Below, piece by piece: positions 50,997-58,755 of a stretch of DNA of 64,000 bases. The position numbers were made by a program, and so were the translations under genes. The stretch's first letter is position 1. Each line of letters starts with the position of its first letter. Under the pieces are notes generated by a model, which saw only the letters and a program-made list of their open reading frames with translations, was not told the DNA's origin and made no database searches. Source of the stretch: Streptomyces sp. CB02058 (GTDB lineage: Bacteria > Actinomycetota > Actinomycetes > Streptomycetales > Streptomycetaceae); NCBI RefSeq assembly GCF_001905505.1, contig NZ_LIPG01000002.1, forward strand, positions 806,001 through 870,000, given 5' to 3'.

Positions 50997-51161
50997 GGGC
51001 GTTCTCCTTCATACGCGGCACAGGCCCCGCACCTGCGAAAGCCCTCCGGCCAGGGTACGGGCCGGTGCGCGGAGGCCCGGCCGGGAGCGGGCGCCACGGC
51101 CCCCGGAGCGGTCCCCGCAGACCGGGATGCCGACGCCCCCGCCCCGGCCTACGCTCGGTGC

Positions 51162-52601
51162 ATGCCCCGTCGCCAGCTTCATGTGACCGGTGCGGACGGC
51201 ACCCCGCTGCGGGCGGCTCTGCGTGCCCTGCGTACCCGGCTCGAACTGCCCGCCGACTTCCCGCCCGCCGTCCTGGCCGAGGCGGAGGAGGCCGCGAAGT
51301 CCCCGGACCTCTCCGCCCACGAGGACGCCACGGATCTGCCGTTCCTCACCATCGACCCGCCCGCGTCCACGGACCTCGACCAGGCCGTACACCTGGAGCG
51401 GCGCCCGCACGGCTTCCGGGTGAACTACGCCATCGCCGACGTCGCGGCCTTCGTCCGGCCGGGCGGTGCGCTGGACGCCGAGGCCCACCGCCGGGTGACG
51501 ACCCTGTACTTCCCCGACGGCAGGATCCCCCTGCACCCCGCCGTGCTCTCCGAAGGCGCGGCGAGCCTCCTTCCCGGCGTGACCCGTCCCGCCGCGCTCT
51601 GGCGGATCGACCTCGACCCCGAGGGCCGCACCGTCGCCGTCGAGGTGCGCCGGGCCCTCGTACGCAGTCGCGCGAAGCTCGACTACGCGGGCGTCCAGCG
51701 GCAGATCGACGCCGGCACCGCGGAGGAGCCGCTCGCCCTGCTGAAGGTCATCGGCACGCTGCGCGAACAGCAGGAGATCGCCCGGGGCGGCATCTCGCTC
51801 AACGTCCCCGAGCAGGAGATCGTCGACCACGGCGGCAGCTACGGCCTCGGCTACCGCGTGCCCCTGCCCGCCGACGGCTGGAACGCCCAGCTCTCCCTGC
51901 TCACCGGCATGTCCGCCGCCCGCATCATGCGGGACTCGGGCACCGGCATCCTCCGTACGCTGCCGGTGGCCCCCGACGGAGCCGTCGCCCGGCTCAGGCT
52001 CTGCGCCGAGGCCCTGCGCATCGACTGGCCGCACCACGTCCCGTACGCCGAGGTCGTCCGCTCCCTCGACCCGGCCCGGGGCAGCCACGCCGCGTTCCTC
52101 CAGGAGTGCACGACGCTCCTGCGCGGCGCCGGCTACAGCGTCTTCGAGCACGGCGACCTCCCCACCCCCGCCGTGCACGCCGCCGTCGCCGAGCTCTACA
52201 CGCACTGCACCGCGCCGCTGCGCCGCCTCGTCGACCGTTACGCCGCCGAGCTGTGCCTCGCCGCGACCGCGGGGCGCGAACCGCCGGAATGGGTGCTCCG
52301 GACGCTGCCCGCCGTGCCCGAGGAGATGGCCGGGGGCACCCGCCGCGCCAACACCGTGGAGCGCGAGTGCGTCGACCTGGTCGAGGCGGCACTGGTCGCG
52401 GACCGGGTGGGCGAGGTCTTCGACGGCTTCGTGATCGACGTCAAGGACAACGATCCGGCCGTCGGCACCGTCCACATCGAGGACCCGGCGATCGTCGCCC
52501 GTATCGAGTCCGGCACCCGCCTCCCCCTGGGCGAACGGCTGCGGGTGCGCCTCGCCCGGGCCGCCCCCGGCGCGCAGAACCTGCTGTTCACCCCCGCGTG
52601 A
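51162..52601 (+). CDS. RNB-domain ribonuclease (RNase II/R type), no S1 domain seen
   Basis: A 479-aa 3'-5' exoribonuclease core. The RNB active-site region is FLTIDPPASTDLDQAVHLER (62-81) with the aspartates of the family, then VNYAIADVAAFV, LPADGWNAQLSLLTGMSAAR, and ELYTHCTAPLRRLVDRYAAE near the C-terminus with the catalytic arginine. RNase II and R proteins normally have cold-shock domains before and an S1 domain after the RNB domain; this protein is short and starts nearly at the RNB domain, an actinobacterial form. Probably acts in RNA turnover. Confidence 0.9.
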   Translation: MPRRQLHVTGADGTPLRAALRALRTRLELPADFPPAVLAEAEEAAKSPDLSAHEDATDLPFLTIDPPASTDLDQAVHLERRPHGFRVNYAIADVAAFVRPGGALDAEAHRRVTTLYFPDGRIPLHPAVLSEGAASLLPGVTRPAALWRIDLDPEGRTVAVEVRRALVRSRAKLDYAGVQRQIDAGTAEEPLALLKVIGTLREQQEIARGGISLNVPEQEIVDHGGSYGLGYRVPLPADGWNAQLSLLTGMSAARIMRDSGTGILRTLPVAPDGAVARLRLCAEALRIDWPHHVPYAEVVRSLDPARGSHAAFLQECTTLLRGAGYSVFEHGDLPTPAVHAAVAELYTHCTAPLRRLVDRYAAELCLAATAGREPPEWVLRTLPAVPEEMAGGTRRANTVERECVDLVEAALVADRVGEVFDGFVIDVKDNDPAVGTVHIEDPAIVARIESGTRLPLGERLRVRLARAAPGAQNLLFTPA

Positions 52602-52704
52602 GGCCAGGGGAAGGTCCCCCGGCGACCGGCTTGTCCCCCTCTCGTACGATCACGTCCTCGGCTACGGACCGCGTACCGACTCCGTACCAGGGAAGGTCTC
52701 CTGC

Positions 52705-53238
52705 GTGACTGACCTCGCAGCCGTCCCCGTGGCCGGCAGGCCCCGGCAGATCGTCGCCGCCGCACGCGTCCTTCTGGAGTCGGAGGGCCCGGAGGCGCTC
52801 ACCATGCGCAGGCTGGCCGACCGGGTCGGCGTCAAGGCGTCGTCCCTCTACAAGCACTTCCCCGACAAGTCGTCCGTGGTGACCGCCCTGGCCACGGAGA
52901 CGCTCCGGGAGACCGCCGGTGTGCTGGCAGCCGCCGAGGCCGCCGCCCCGGGCTCCTTCTCCGCGCTCGCCACCGCCTACCGCGCCTACGCCCTGGCCCA
53001 CCCGCACCTCTACCTCCTCACCATGGGCCGCGCCCTCCCCGCGACCGGCGCGGCGGACGCGGCGGCGGCCCCGCTGCTCCGTGCGTCGGGCGGCGACATC
53101 GACCGCGCGCGGGCCGCCTGGGCCTTCGCCCACGGGATGGTGGTCCTGGAGCTGAACGGCCGCTTCCCTCCGGGCGCCGACCTCTCGGCGGCCTGGGAGG
53201 CGGGGATCGCGGCTTTCACCGTCCGGTCCGCCGGGTAG
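52705..53238 (+). CDS. TetR/AcrR family transcriptional regulator
   Basis: A 177-aa TetR protein. HTH residues about 15-60: VAAARVLLESEGPEALTMRR, then LADRVGVKASSLYKHFPDKS. A TetR_C_33-like C-terminal domain follows with WAFAHGMVVLELNGRFPPGA. Starts at GTG 52705, 103 bases after the RNB gene. The rnpB RNA begins only about 13 bases after its stop, so the rnpB promoter must lie inside this gene. Target unknown. Confidence 0.9.
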   Translation: MTDLAAVPVAGRPRQIVAAARVLLESEGPEALTMRRLADRVGVKASSLYKHFPDKSSVVTALATETLRETAGVLAAAEAAAPGSFSALATAYRAYALAHPHLYLLTMGRALPATGAADAAAAPLLRASGGDIDRARAAWAFAHGMVVLELNGRFPPGADLSAAWEAGIAAFTVRSAG

Positions 53239-53250
53239 CATGGCCACCAC

Positions 53251-53658
53251 GGCAGACGAGCCGGGCGGACGGCCGCGTGAGGATCTCCGGATCCTCCCGA
53301 GGAACGTCCGGGCTCCACAGGGCAGGGTGATGGCTAACGGCCACCCGGGGTGACCCGCGGGACAGTGCCACAGAAAACAGACCGCCCGGGACTCCGGTCC
53401 CGGGTAAGGGTGAAACGGTGGTGTAAGAGACCACCAGCGTCCGAGGCGACTCGGACGGCTAGGTAAACCCCACCCGGAGCAAGGTCAAGAGGGAGCACCC
53501 CGGTGCTCCTGCGCGAACGTCCGAGGGCTGCCCGCCCGAGTTCGCGGGTAGACCGCACGAGACCGGCAGCAATGCCGGTCCTAGATGGATGGCCGTCTCC
53601 CCGGCCGCCGCGAGGCGACCGGGCGACAGAACCCGGCGTACAGCCCGACTCGTCTGCC
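53251..53658 (+). ncRNA. rnpB: RNase P RNA (bacterial type A)
   Basis: All RNase P RNA landmarks are visible. The P4 5' strand GAGGAACGTCCGGGCTCCAC (53299-53318), ACAGAAAACAGACCGCC (53369-53385), GGTAAGGGTGAAACGGTGGT, and the 3' P4 strand CGACAGAACCCGGCGTACAG (53623-53642) are all present. The ends pair as GGCAGACGAG (53251-53260) with CTCGTCTGCC (53649-53658), giving helix P1 and a length of about 408 nt. With RnpA it removes 5' leaders from tRNA precursors. A terminator hairpin follows immediately. Confidence 0.97.
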
Positions 53659-53688
53659 GCCTCCGTCCTTCAGGGGCGGGGCGGAGGC
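53659..53688 (+). terminator. rnpB terminator
   Basis: GCCTCCG (53659-53665) and CGGAGGC (53682-53688) form a stem with a 16-base loop, followed by CCTTTCCGTTT. It directly follows the mature 3' end of the RNase P RNA. Confidence 0.85.
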
Positions 53689-53792
53689 CCTTTCCGTTTC
53701 CTCGGGGGCCCGCCCGGCGGCCAGGGGGCCCGGGAATCGTTCCGTTACCCGGTGGAGGGCAACCGATCACCCGTTTCCATGGTCGAACCGAC

Positions 53793-54995
53793 GTGACCAG
53801 AAGCCACCTCCTCCCCCTCTGCGCCGTCACCGCCTCCGCGACCCTGCTGCTGACCGCCTGCAGCGGTGGCGCGGCCGACGACAAGCCCGCCCACCCGGTC
53901 TTCGGCGTACCGGTCGAACAGCAGCCCCGCCAGGCGCTGCTGACGACTCAGGCCGCGCGTACGGCGAGCTTCACCCAGACCCTCACCTTCACCTCGGAGT
54001 CGGGCGACACCGTGCGGACGTCCTCGGGACGGATCGACTTCCCCGGCGGCAGGGCCGTCGGTTCGAGTGACTGGGTGCTGGCCGGCGACCTGCCGGAGGA
54101 GGCCAAGGACGTACTGCTGGGCGTCAGGCTGGGAACCGGGCGTGCCCCCGCGCGGACCCGGGTGGCGGTCGAGCCGGACACCATCCGGCTGCGCGCGGGC
54201 GAAGCGGGCTACTGGCTGCGTTACGAAGGCTCCTTCGACGCGTTCGGAACCGGCGCCGCGGTCGACGCGCTGCGCGGATCGGAGGCGGCGTTCGGCGGCA
54301 CACTCCTGGAAGTCCTCAGCGGGGCCCAGAAGGTGAAGCAGGCGCCGGGGAAGAAGGGCGGTCGCACCTACGAGGCACAGCTCACCGCCTTCAACGCCCT
54401 GCGGATGTTCCCCAAGGATCTCGGCTCCGAACTCACGGCCGACATCGACCCGAACGGTACGGCGACGCCCGTGTCGCTCAGCATCACCGCGGATGCCAAG
54501 GGGCGCGTCATCGCGGCGGAGGCCGATCTCTCGGGCCTGCTCGACAGGAAGGACAGCGCCCTCGCCGGAACGACCGGACTGCGCGCCGCCCTGAGGATGA
54601 GCGGATTCGGGGCTTCCGCACCGGCCATGCCCGCCGCGTCGGAGCGCACGCTCGACGCGGAGGAGGCGGTCGTGGCGGTCGGTGACATGAAGAAGGGCGG
54701 ATGCGCCGATCTCACGACCGGCACCCGCACCCTCGACCTGGCGGTGTCCGTCCCCTGCGAGCAGCCGCACGAAGCCCGCGTCTACGCCCACGCACGGTTC
54801 GACCCGACGTACCCGGGCCACAAGAAGGCCAGGCGGATGGCCGCGGAGAGGTGCCAGGACGCGTACCGGTCGGCTCCCGAGGCATGGACGGGGGAGGCGG
54901 CCGAGAAGGACCGCTTCTGGTACACCTGGCCGGGCGAGACCAGGTGGGGCGTCGGAGCCGATCCGGTGGTCACGTGCTTCGTCGAGACACGCTGA
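53793..54995 (+). CDS. lipoprotein with C-terminal septum-formation-type domain
   Basis: A 400-aa exported protein starting at GTG 53793. The lipobox LLLTAC lipidates Cys23. Residues about 45-280 form a LppX/LprG-like region (TQTLTFTSESGDTVRTSSGR) resembling DUF1396-type lipoproteins. The C-terminal about 100 residues have GGCADLTTG, VPCEQPHEARVYAH, AAERCQDAYRSA and VTCFVET, the four-cysteine pattern of the septum formation family (PF13845-like). The combination suggests an envelope protein, perhaps carrying a lipid or acting at division sites. It lies downstream of rnpB, with its own promoter. Confidence 0.8.
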   Translation: MTRSHLLPLCAVTASATLLLTACSGGAADDKPAHPVFGVPVEQQPRQALLTTQAARTASFTQTLTFTSESGDTVRTSSGRIDFPGGRAVGSSDWVLAGDLPEEAKDVLLGVRLGTGRAPARTRVAVEPDTIRLRAGEAGYWLRYEGSFDAFGTGAAVDALRGSEAAFGGTLLEVLSGAQKVKQAPGKKGGRTYEAQLTAFNALRMFPKDLGSELTADIDPNGTATPVSLSITADAKGRVIAAEADLSGLLDRKDSALAGTTGLRAALRMSGFGASAPAMPAASERTLDAEEAVVAVGDMKKGGCADLTTGTRTLDLAVSVPCEQPHEARVYAHARFDPTYPGHKKARRMAAERCQDAYRSAPEAWTGEAAEKDRFWYTWPGETRWGVGADPVVTCFVETR

Positions 54996-55086
54996 CGGAA
55001 GATCGCCGGTTCCAGCCCGTGGCGGCGACGCGAGCGGTCGCTGCCGGGCGCGTATCCCGGGGCGTCAGCGGCGTGCGGCCCGGCGG

Positions 55087-55617
55087 TCAGATCCCGGTGG
55101 TGGCGCTCTCGAGGTCCAGGGTCCAGGTCTGGCTGATGAGGTCATGCCCGAAGCCGCGGGTGGGTTCCTCGTCGGCGAGGGTGAAGCCGAAGTGCTCGTA
55201 GATCCTGCGTGCGGACACCAGATTGCCGGTGGTCCACAGTGTCACCCCGTCGTATCCGGCCGTGCGGGCGAAGGCCAGGGCCTCGGCGACGAGGCGGGTG
55301 CCCAGGCCGAGGCCCCGGGCGGCCGGGGTGACGAGCAGGATCCGCAACTTGGCCACCTGCGGTTCCTCGCCGGCGACGAGGAGCACGCAGCCCGCGCGTT
55401 CGCCGTCGACCTCGGCGATCCATCCGGCCTCCGTCGCCGGGGAGTGCCCCGCCGCGTAGTCGGCGACGACGCCCGCGACCAGGGCCTCGAAGTCGGCGTC
55501 CCAGCCGAACTGCCCGGCGTAGATCTCGCCATGGGTCATCACCATCCAGCCCAGGTCACCCGGCCGTTCGGCACTGCGGATCACGACCTCCCGCCGGTCG
55601 TCGGCTCCTTGCGGCAT
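55087..55617 (-). CDS. GNAT family N-acetyltransferase
   Basis: A 176-aa acetyltransferase. Motif A is LLVTPAARGLGLGTRLVAEA, with the acetyl-CoA pyrophosphate loop ARGLGLGTRL; motif B region is SARRIYEHFGFTLADEE. The N-terminal part with MVMTHGEIYAGQFGWDADFE matches the MarR-fused GNAT group. I start at ATG 55617; GTG 55620 is possible. It is divergent from a TetR gene, with a perfect 32-bp palindrome in between, so it is probably the repressed target. Substrate unknown. Confidence 0.9.
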   Translation of the reverse strand: MPQGADDRREVVIRSAERPGDLGWMVMTHGEIYAGQFGWDADFEALVAGVVADYAAGHSPATEAGWIAEVDGERAGCVLLVAGEEPQVAKLRILLVTPAARGLGLGTRLVAEALAFARTAGYDGVTLWTTGNLVSARRIYEHFGFTLADEEPTRGFGHDLISQTWTLDLESATTGI

Positions 55618-55646
55618 CACGCACTCTCCGGTACCAGTAATGACTC

Positions 55647-55678
55647 AGGGCTACTGACACGAGTGTGTCAGTAGCCCT
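55647..55678. promoter_or_regulatory. perfect palindromic operator overlapping the TetR promoter
   Basis: AGGGCTACTGACAC (55647-55660), spacer GAGT, GTGTCAGTAGCCCT (55665-55678): two perfect 14-base arms. A promoter fits exactly over it: CTGACA (55654-55659), 18 bases, TAGGCT (55678-55683), with the TetR ATG 6 bases further on, so the TetR mRNA may be leaderless. Binding here would block the TetR gene and probably the divergent acetyltransferase gene. Confidence 0.88.
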
Positions 55679-55689
55679 AGGCTAGATCC

Positions 55690-56271
55690 ATGCCCGCCGA
55701 CACCGCAAACCCCTCCGCCCGCCGGACCGAGCTCCTCGAAGCCGCCTACCGGTACGCACTCACCCATGGGCTCGCCTCGCTGTCCCTGCGCCCGCTGGCC
55801 GAAGCCGTCGGCTCCAGCACCCGCGTGCTGATGTTCCTGTTCGGCAACAAGGACGGGCTGGTCGAGGCCCTGCTGCAGCGGGCCCGCGCCGACGAGCTGG
55901 AACTCCTGGCCGGTCTCCGCCGCGCCGACCGCCCCGTGGGGCTCGGCATCGCGGCCGGTCAGGTGTGGGCATGGCTCGCCGCACCGGAGCACCGCGGGCT
56001 GCTGCGGCTGTGGGCCGAGGCCTACGCCCGGTCCCTCGTCGAACCGGACGGTGCCTGGGCCGGGTTCGCGAAGGCCACCGTCGACGACTGGCTCGACGTC
56101 CTCGCCGCCTGCCAGCCGCGGGCCGAGAGGGACGGTGAGCACGGGGTGCTCCGCCGCACCCTGACCCTGGCGATCCTGCGCGGGGCCCTGCTCGATCTGC
56201 TCGCCACGGACGACGAGCCCCGGGTGACCGCCGCGGTCCGGCTGCATCTGGCCGCGCTTGATTCCGTCTGA
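55690..56271 (+). CDS. TetR family transcriptional regulator
   Basis: A 193-aa TetR protein: RRTELLEAAYRYALTHGLAS and LRPLAEAVGSSTRVLMFLFG form the HTH (about 11-58). The recognition helix and following FGNKDGLVEALL are in the usual place. It almost certainly binds the 32-bp palindrome just before its own gene and so autoregulates and controls the divergent GNAT gene. Ligand unknown. The ATG at 55690 lies only 6 bases after a -10-like TAGGCT. Confidence 0.92.
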   Translation: MPADTANPSARRTELLEAAYRYALTHGLASLSLRPLAEAVGSSTRVLMFLFGNKDGLVEALLQRARADELELLAGLRRADRPVGLGIAAGQVWAWLAAPEHRGLLRLWAEAYARSLVEPDGAWAGFAKATVDDWLDVLAACQPRAERDGEHGVLRRTLTLAILRGALLDLLATDDEPRVTAAVRLHLAALDSV

Positions 56272-56404
56272 GGGCCGGGGCGTCAGTGGGTGGGAGCGGA
56301 GACGCCGGTGAGGCGTTCGGCCTCGGACCGCGGGCGGGCGCCGGTGCCTCGCCGCACCGAGCACCGCGCCGCCGTGATCGCGGCCCCGGGCGTTCCGGGA
56401 GAGG

Positions 56405-56923
56405 TCAGTTCAGGGCCAGCCGCATGAGGGTCAGGTCGAGCCACCGGCCGAACTTGGTGCCGACCTCCGGCACCGTGCCGACGTGCTCGAAGCCGAAGCG
56501 TTCGTGCAGCCGGACCGACGCGGCGTTCTCGGCCTCGATCCCGGCGATCACCACATGGTGGCCCGCCTCGCGCGCGGAGACGATGAGGGCCGCCAGCAGC
56601 GCGGAGCCGATGCCGAGCCCGTGCCGGCCCTCGCGGACGTAGACGGAGTCCTCCACCGTGTGGCGGAAGCCCTCCAGTGCGCGCCACTGGCCGTAGACCG
56701 CGAAGCCCGCCATCTCCCCGTCCACCTCGGCCACGAGCGCCGAGCCGCGCTCCAGGTGGGCGGCGAGCCAGACGGCCGCCTCGGCGGGGGACTGCCGGGT
56801 CTGCGTCCACAGGGCCGTCGAGTGCTCGATCGCGTGGTTGCGGATCGCGCGGATGGCCTCCCCGTCGCCCGAGTGCGCCGGGCGCACGGTGACGGCCTGC
56901 CTAGTCTCGTATATTGGATTCAT
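56405..56923 (-). CDS. GNAT N-acetyltransferase, phosphinothricin acetyltransferase-like
   Basis: A 172-aa GNAT protein of the PAT/bar and methionine-sulfone acetyltransferase group. Markers are VRPAHSGDGEAIRAIRNHAI, DSVYVREGRHGLGIGSALLA (motif A) and LHERFGFEHVGTVPEVGTKF, which in relatives is F-x-x-V-G-x-x-x-x-V-G-x-K. Such enzymes acetylate small amino acid-like toxins. The ATG at 56923 shares two bases with the start of the divergent XRE gene; a GTG at 56887 is a possible alternative start. Confidence 0.9.
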   Translation of the reverse strand: MNPIYETRQAVTVRPAHSGDGEAIRAIRNHAIEHSTALWTQTRQSPAEAAVWLAAHLERGSALVAEVDGEMAGFAVYGQWRALEGFRHTVEDSVYVREGRHGLGIGSALLAALIVSAREAGHHVVIAGIEAENAASVRLHERFGFEHVGTVPEVGTKFGRWLDLTLMRLALN

Positions 56924-56936
56924 GTCTCATATAGTA
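56905..56936. promoter_or_regulatory. overlapping divergent promoters with overlapping ATG codons
   Basis: The plus-strand ATG (56922-56924) and minus-strand ATG (56923-56921) share CATG. Each is preceded by a -10-like element only about 6-7 bases away: TATATT (56910-56915) rightward and TACTAT (56936-56931) leftward, so both mRNAs may be leaderless. A direct repeat TCTCnTATA occurs at 56905 and 56925 (20 bases apart, two helical turns) and could bind the XRE protein. Confidence 0.6.
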
Positions 56937-57512
56937 AATCCTCTGGTGGAGCAGATCGCTGCCCGCGTCCGGGACGAGCGGGAGGGCCGGCGGTGGACAC
57001 TGGCTCGGCTCGCGGAGGAGTCCGGTGTCTCCCAGGCGATGATCAGCCGGATCGAGCGCGGGGAGAGCAGCCCCACCGCCGTCGTCCTCGGCAAGCTGTC
57101 CGCCGCCTTCCGGCTCAGCCTCGCCTCCCTGCTCACCCCCGAAGGGGCGCGGGAGGAAGACGCCACGGGAGCCGAGGGAGTGCGCCGACGGGCCGACGCC
57201 GCCGAGTGGCGCGACCCGGAGACCGGCTACCGGCGCCGCCAGATCACCGGCTCCCGCTTCCCCGCGGAGATCGCCGAGATCCGGCTGCCCGCGGGTGCCC
57301 GTGTGCCCTATCCGGCCGCCGCCTTCGCCTTCGTGCGCCAGGTCGTCTGGGTCCTCGACGGCCGGCTGACCTTCCACGACGGCGACACGGTCCATGAGCT
57401 GGACGCGGGAGACGCCATCGAGCTGGGCGAGCCCACCCCGCGCGTCTTCGCCAACACCACCGGCACCGAGTGCCGTTACGCCGTCGTCCTCACCCGCGGC
57501 GCCCAGCCGTGA
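56922..57512 (+). CDS. XRE-type regulator with cupin domain
   Basis: A 196-aa HTH-cupin protein. HTH residues about 10-65 include RRWTLARLAEESGVSQAMIS and RIERGESSPTAVVLGKLSAA. The C-terminal half is a cupin (about 110-190: VVWVLDGRLTFHDGDTVHEL, DAGDAIELGEPTPRVFANTT). Such proteins control small-molecule uptake or efflux genes with the cupin as sensor. It overlaps the next gene (MFS transporter) by 4 bases, so they are co-expressed, and faces the acetyltransferase gene. The three form one regulated unit, probably for handling an amino-acid-like toxin. Confidence 0.92.
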   Translation: MSHIVNPLVEQIAARVRDEREGRRWTLARLAEESGVSQAMISRIERGESSPTAVVLGKLSAAFRLSLASLLTPEGAREEDATGAEGVRRRADAAEWRDPETGYRRRQITGSRFPAEIAEIRLPAGARVPYPAAAFAFVRQVVWVLDGRLTFHDGDTVHELDAGDAIELGEPTPRVFANTTGTECRYAVVLTRGAQP

Positions 57513-58714
57513 CCCGTCCGCTTCCCCGGGGTGTAACCTTCCTCCTCGCCTGTGTCGCGGGGACGGCGATCGCGAACAACTACGCGATCCAGCCCGCGCT
57601 CACCGCCGTCGCCGCCGACCTGGGCGTCCCCCTGTCCGTGATCGGCCTCGTGCCGACCACCGCGCTCGCCGGCTGCATGGCCGGCTTCGCCCTCCTGCTT
57701 CCCCTCACCGACCACATCGCCCCGCACCGTCTGGTCGCCGCGCAGCTCACCGCCCTCGCCGCAGCCCTCACCCTCGCGGCCTCCGCGACCGGGGCGGCCG
57801 TGCTCCTGGCCGCCTATCTGCTCATCGGCGCGGCGGCCGGTGTCGCGGCCCAGGCCGGGAACATCGCGGGGCGCCACGCTCCGCCCGGGCGCCGGGGGAG
57901 AGGCGTCGCCACCGTGGCCGCCGGGATGTCGGCCGGCATCCTGCTCAGCCGCATGGTCGGAGGGGCGCTCACCGACGCCATCGGGTGGCGGCGGATGCTG
58001 CTCGTCTTCGCCGGCCTCGCCCTGCTCGGCGCGCTCGCCGCCGCCACGCTCCTGCCGCGGCAGCGGCCACACTCCTCGCGCGGCTACCTCGCCACCCTCG
58101 CCTCGCTGCCCCCGCTCCTGCGCGGTCAGCCTCAGCTGCGCCGCGCGGTGGCCGCGGGCGGGCTCTGGTACTTCGCCTTCAACCTCGTCTGGGTCGCGCT
58201 CGCGCTCGCCCTCGCCCAGCCGCCCCACGTGCTCGGACCGGCCTCCATCGGCCTCTACAGCCTGGCCGGACTCCTCGGCTTCGCCGTGCTCCCGCTCACC
58301 GGCCGCATCGCCGACCGGTACACCCCGCGCACCCTGATCGCCGCCGGTCTGCTCACGGCCGTCGCGGGGGTGGCCCTCCTGGCCACCGGCCTCGGCTCCC
58401 CGCCGGTCACCGTGCTCGGGCTCGCCCTCTTCGACGCCGGGTGCTTCGCCGCCCAGGCCGCCAACCAGAGCCGCGTCATCGCCCTGGACCCCGAACGCTC
58501 CGGCAGCCTCAGCAGCGTCTACCTCGTGCTGTACTTCACGGTCGGCGCCGTCGGCACCGCGCTCGCCGCACCCCTGCTCCACGCCCTCGGCTGGCAGGGC
58601 ACCGCCCTCGTCGCCCTCGCGGCACTGGTCCTCGCCGCTGTTCCGGGAACGGGAGGCGGCACGGTCCCGGAGGCCGGAGACCGCGCGGCCGGGGTGCCGT
58701 CGGGCCGTTCCTGA
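57509..58714 (+). CDS. MFS transporter
   Basis: A 401-aa, 12-helix MFS permease of the arabinose-efflux (YnfM/AraJ-like) type. Helix 1 reads GVTFLLACVAGTAIANNYAI, and SAGILLSRMVGGALTDAIGW with WRRM is a motif C/loop region; AVLPLTGRIADRYTPRTLIA is the second-half motif A. Start GTG 57509 overlaps the XRE stop. Probably exports a small compound under control of the XRE-cupin protein. Confidence 0.9.
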   Translation: MTRPLPRGVTFLLACVAGTAIANNYAIQPALTAVAADLGVPLSVIGLVPTTALAGCMAGFALLLPLTDHIAPHRLVAAQLTALAAALTLAASATGAAVLLAAYLLIGAAAGVAAQAGNIAGRHAPPGRRGRGVATVAAGMSAGILLSRMVGGALTDAIGWRRMLLVFAGLALLGALAAATLLPRQRPHSSRGYLATLASLPPLLRGQPQLRRAVAAGGLWYFAFNLVWVALALALAQPPHVLGPASIGLYSLAGLLGFAVLPLTGRIADRYTPRTLIAAGLLTAVAGVALLATGLGSPPVTVLGLALFDAGCFAAQAANQSRVIALDPERSGSLSSVYLVLYFTVGAVGTALAAPLLHALGWQGTALVALAALVLAAVPGTGGGTVPEAGDRAAGVPSGRS

Positions 58715-58755
58715 CGTACGGCGAACAGCGGCGGACCGCACCGCCTCCGACGTCC

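Noticed and set aside
53503..53796. small open frames within and after rnpB
   Set aside because: They lie in RNase P RNA and its terminator, which explain the sequence fully.
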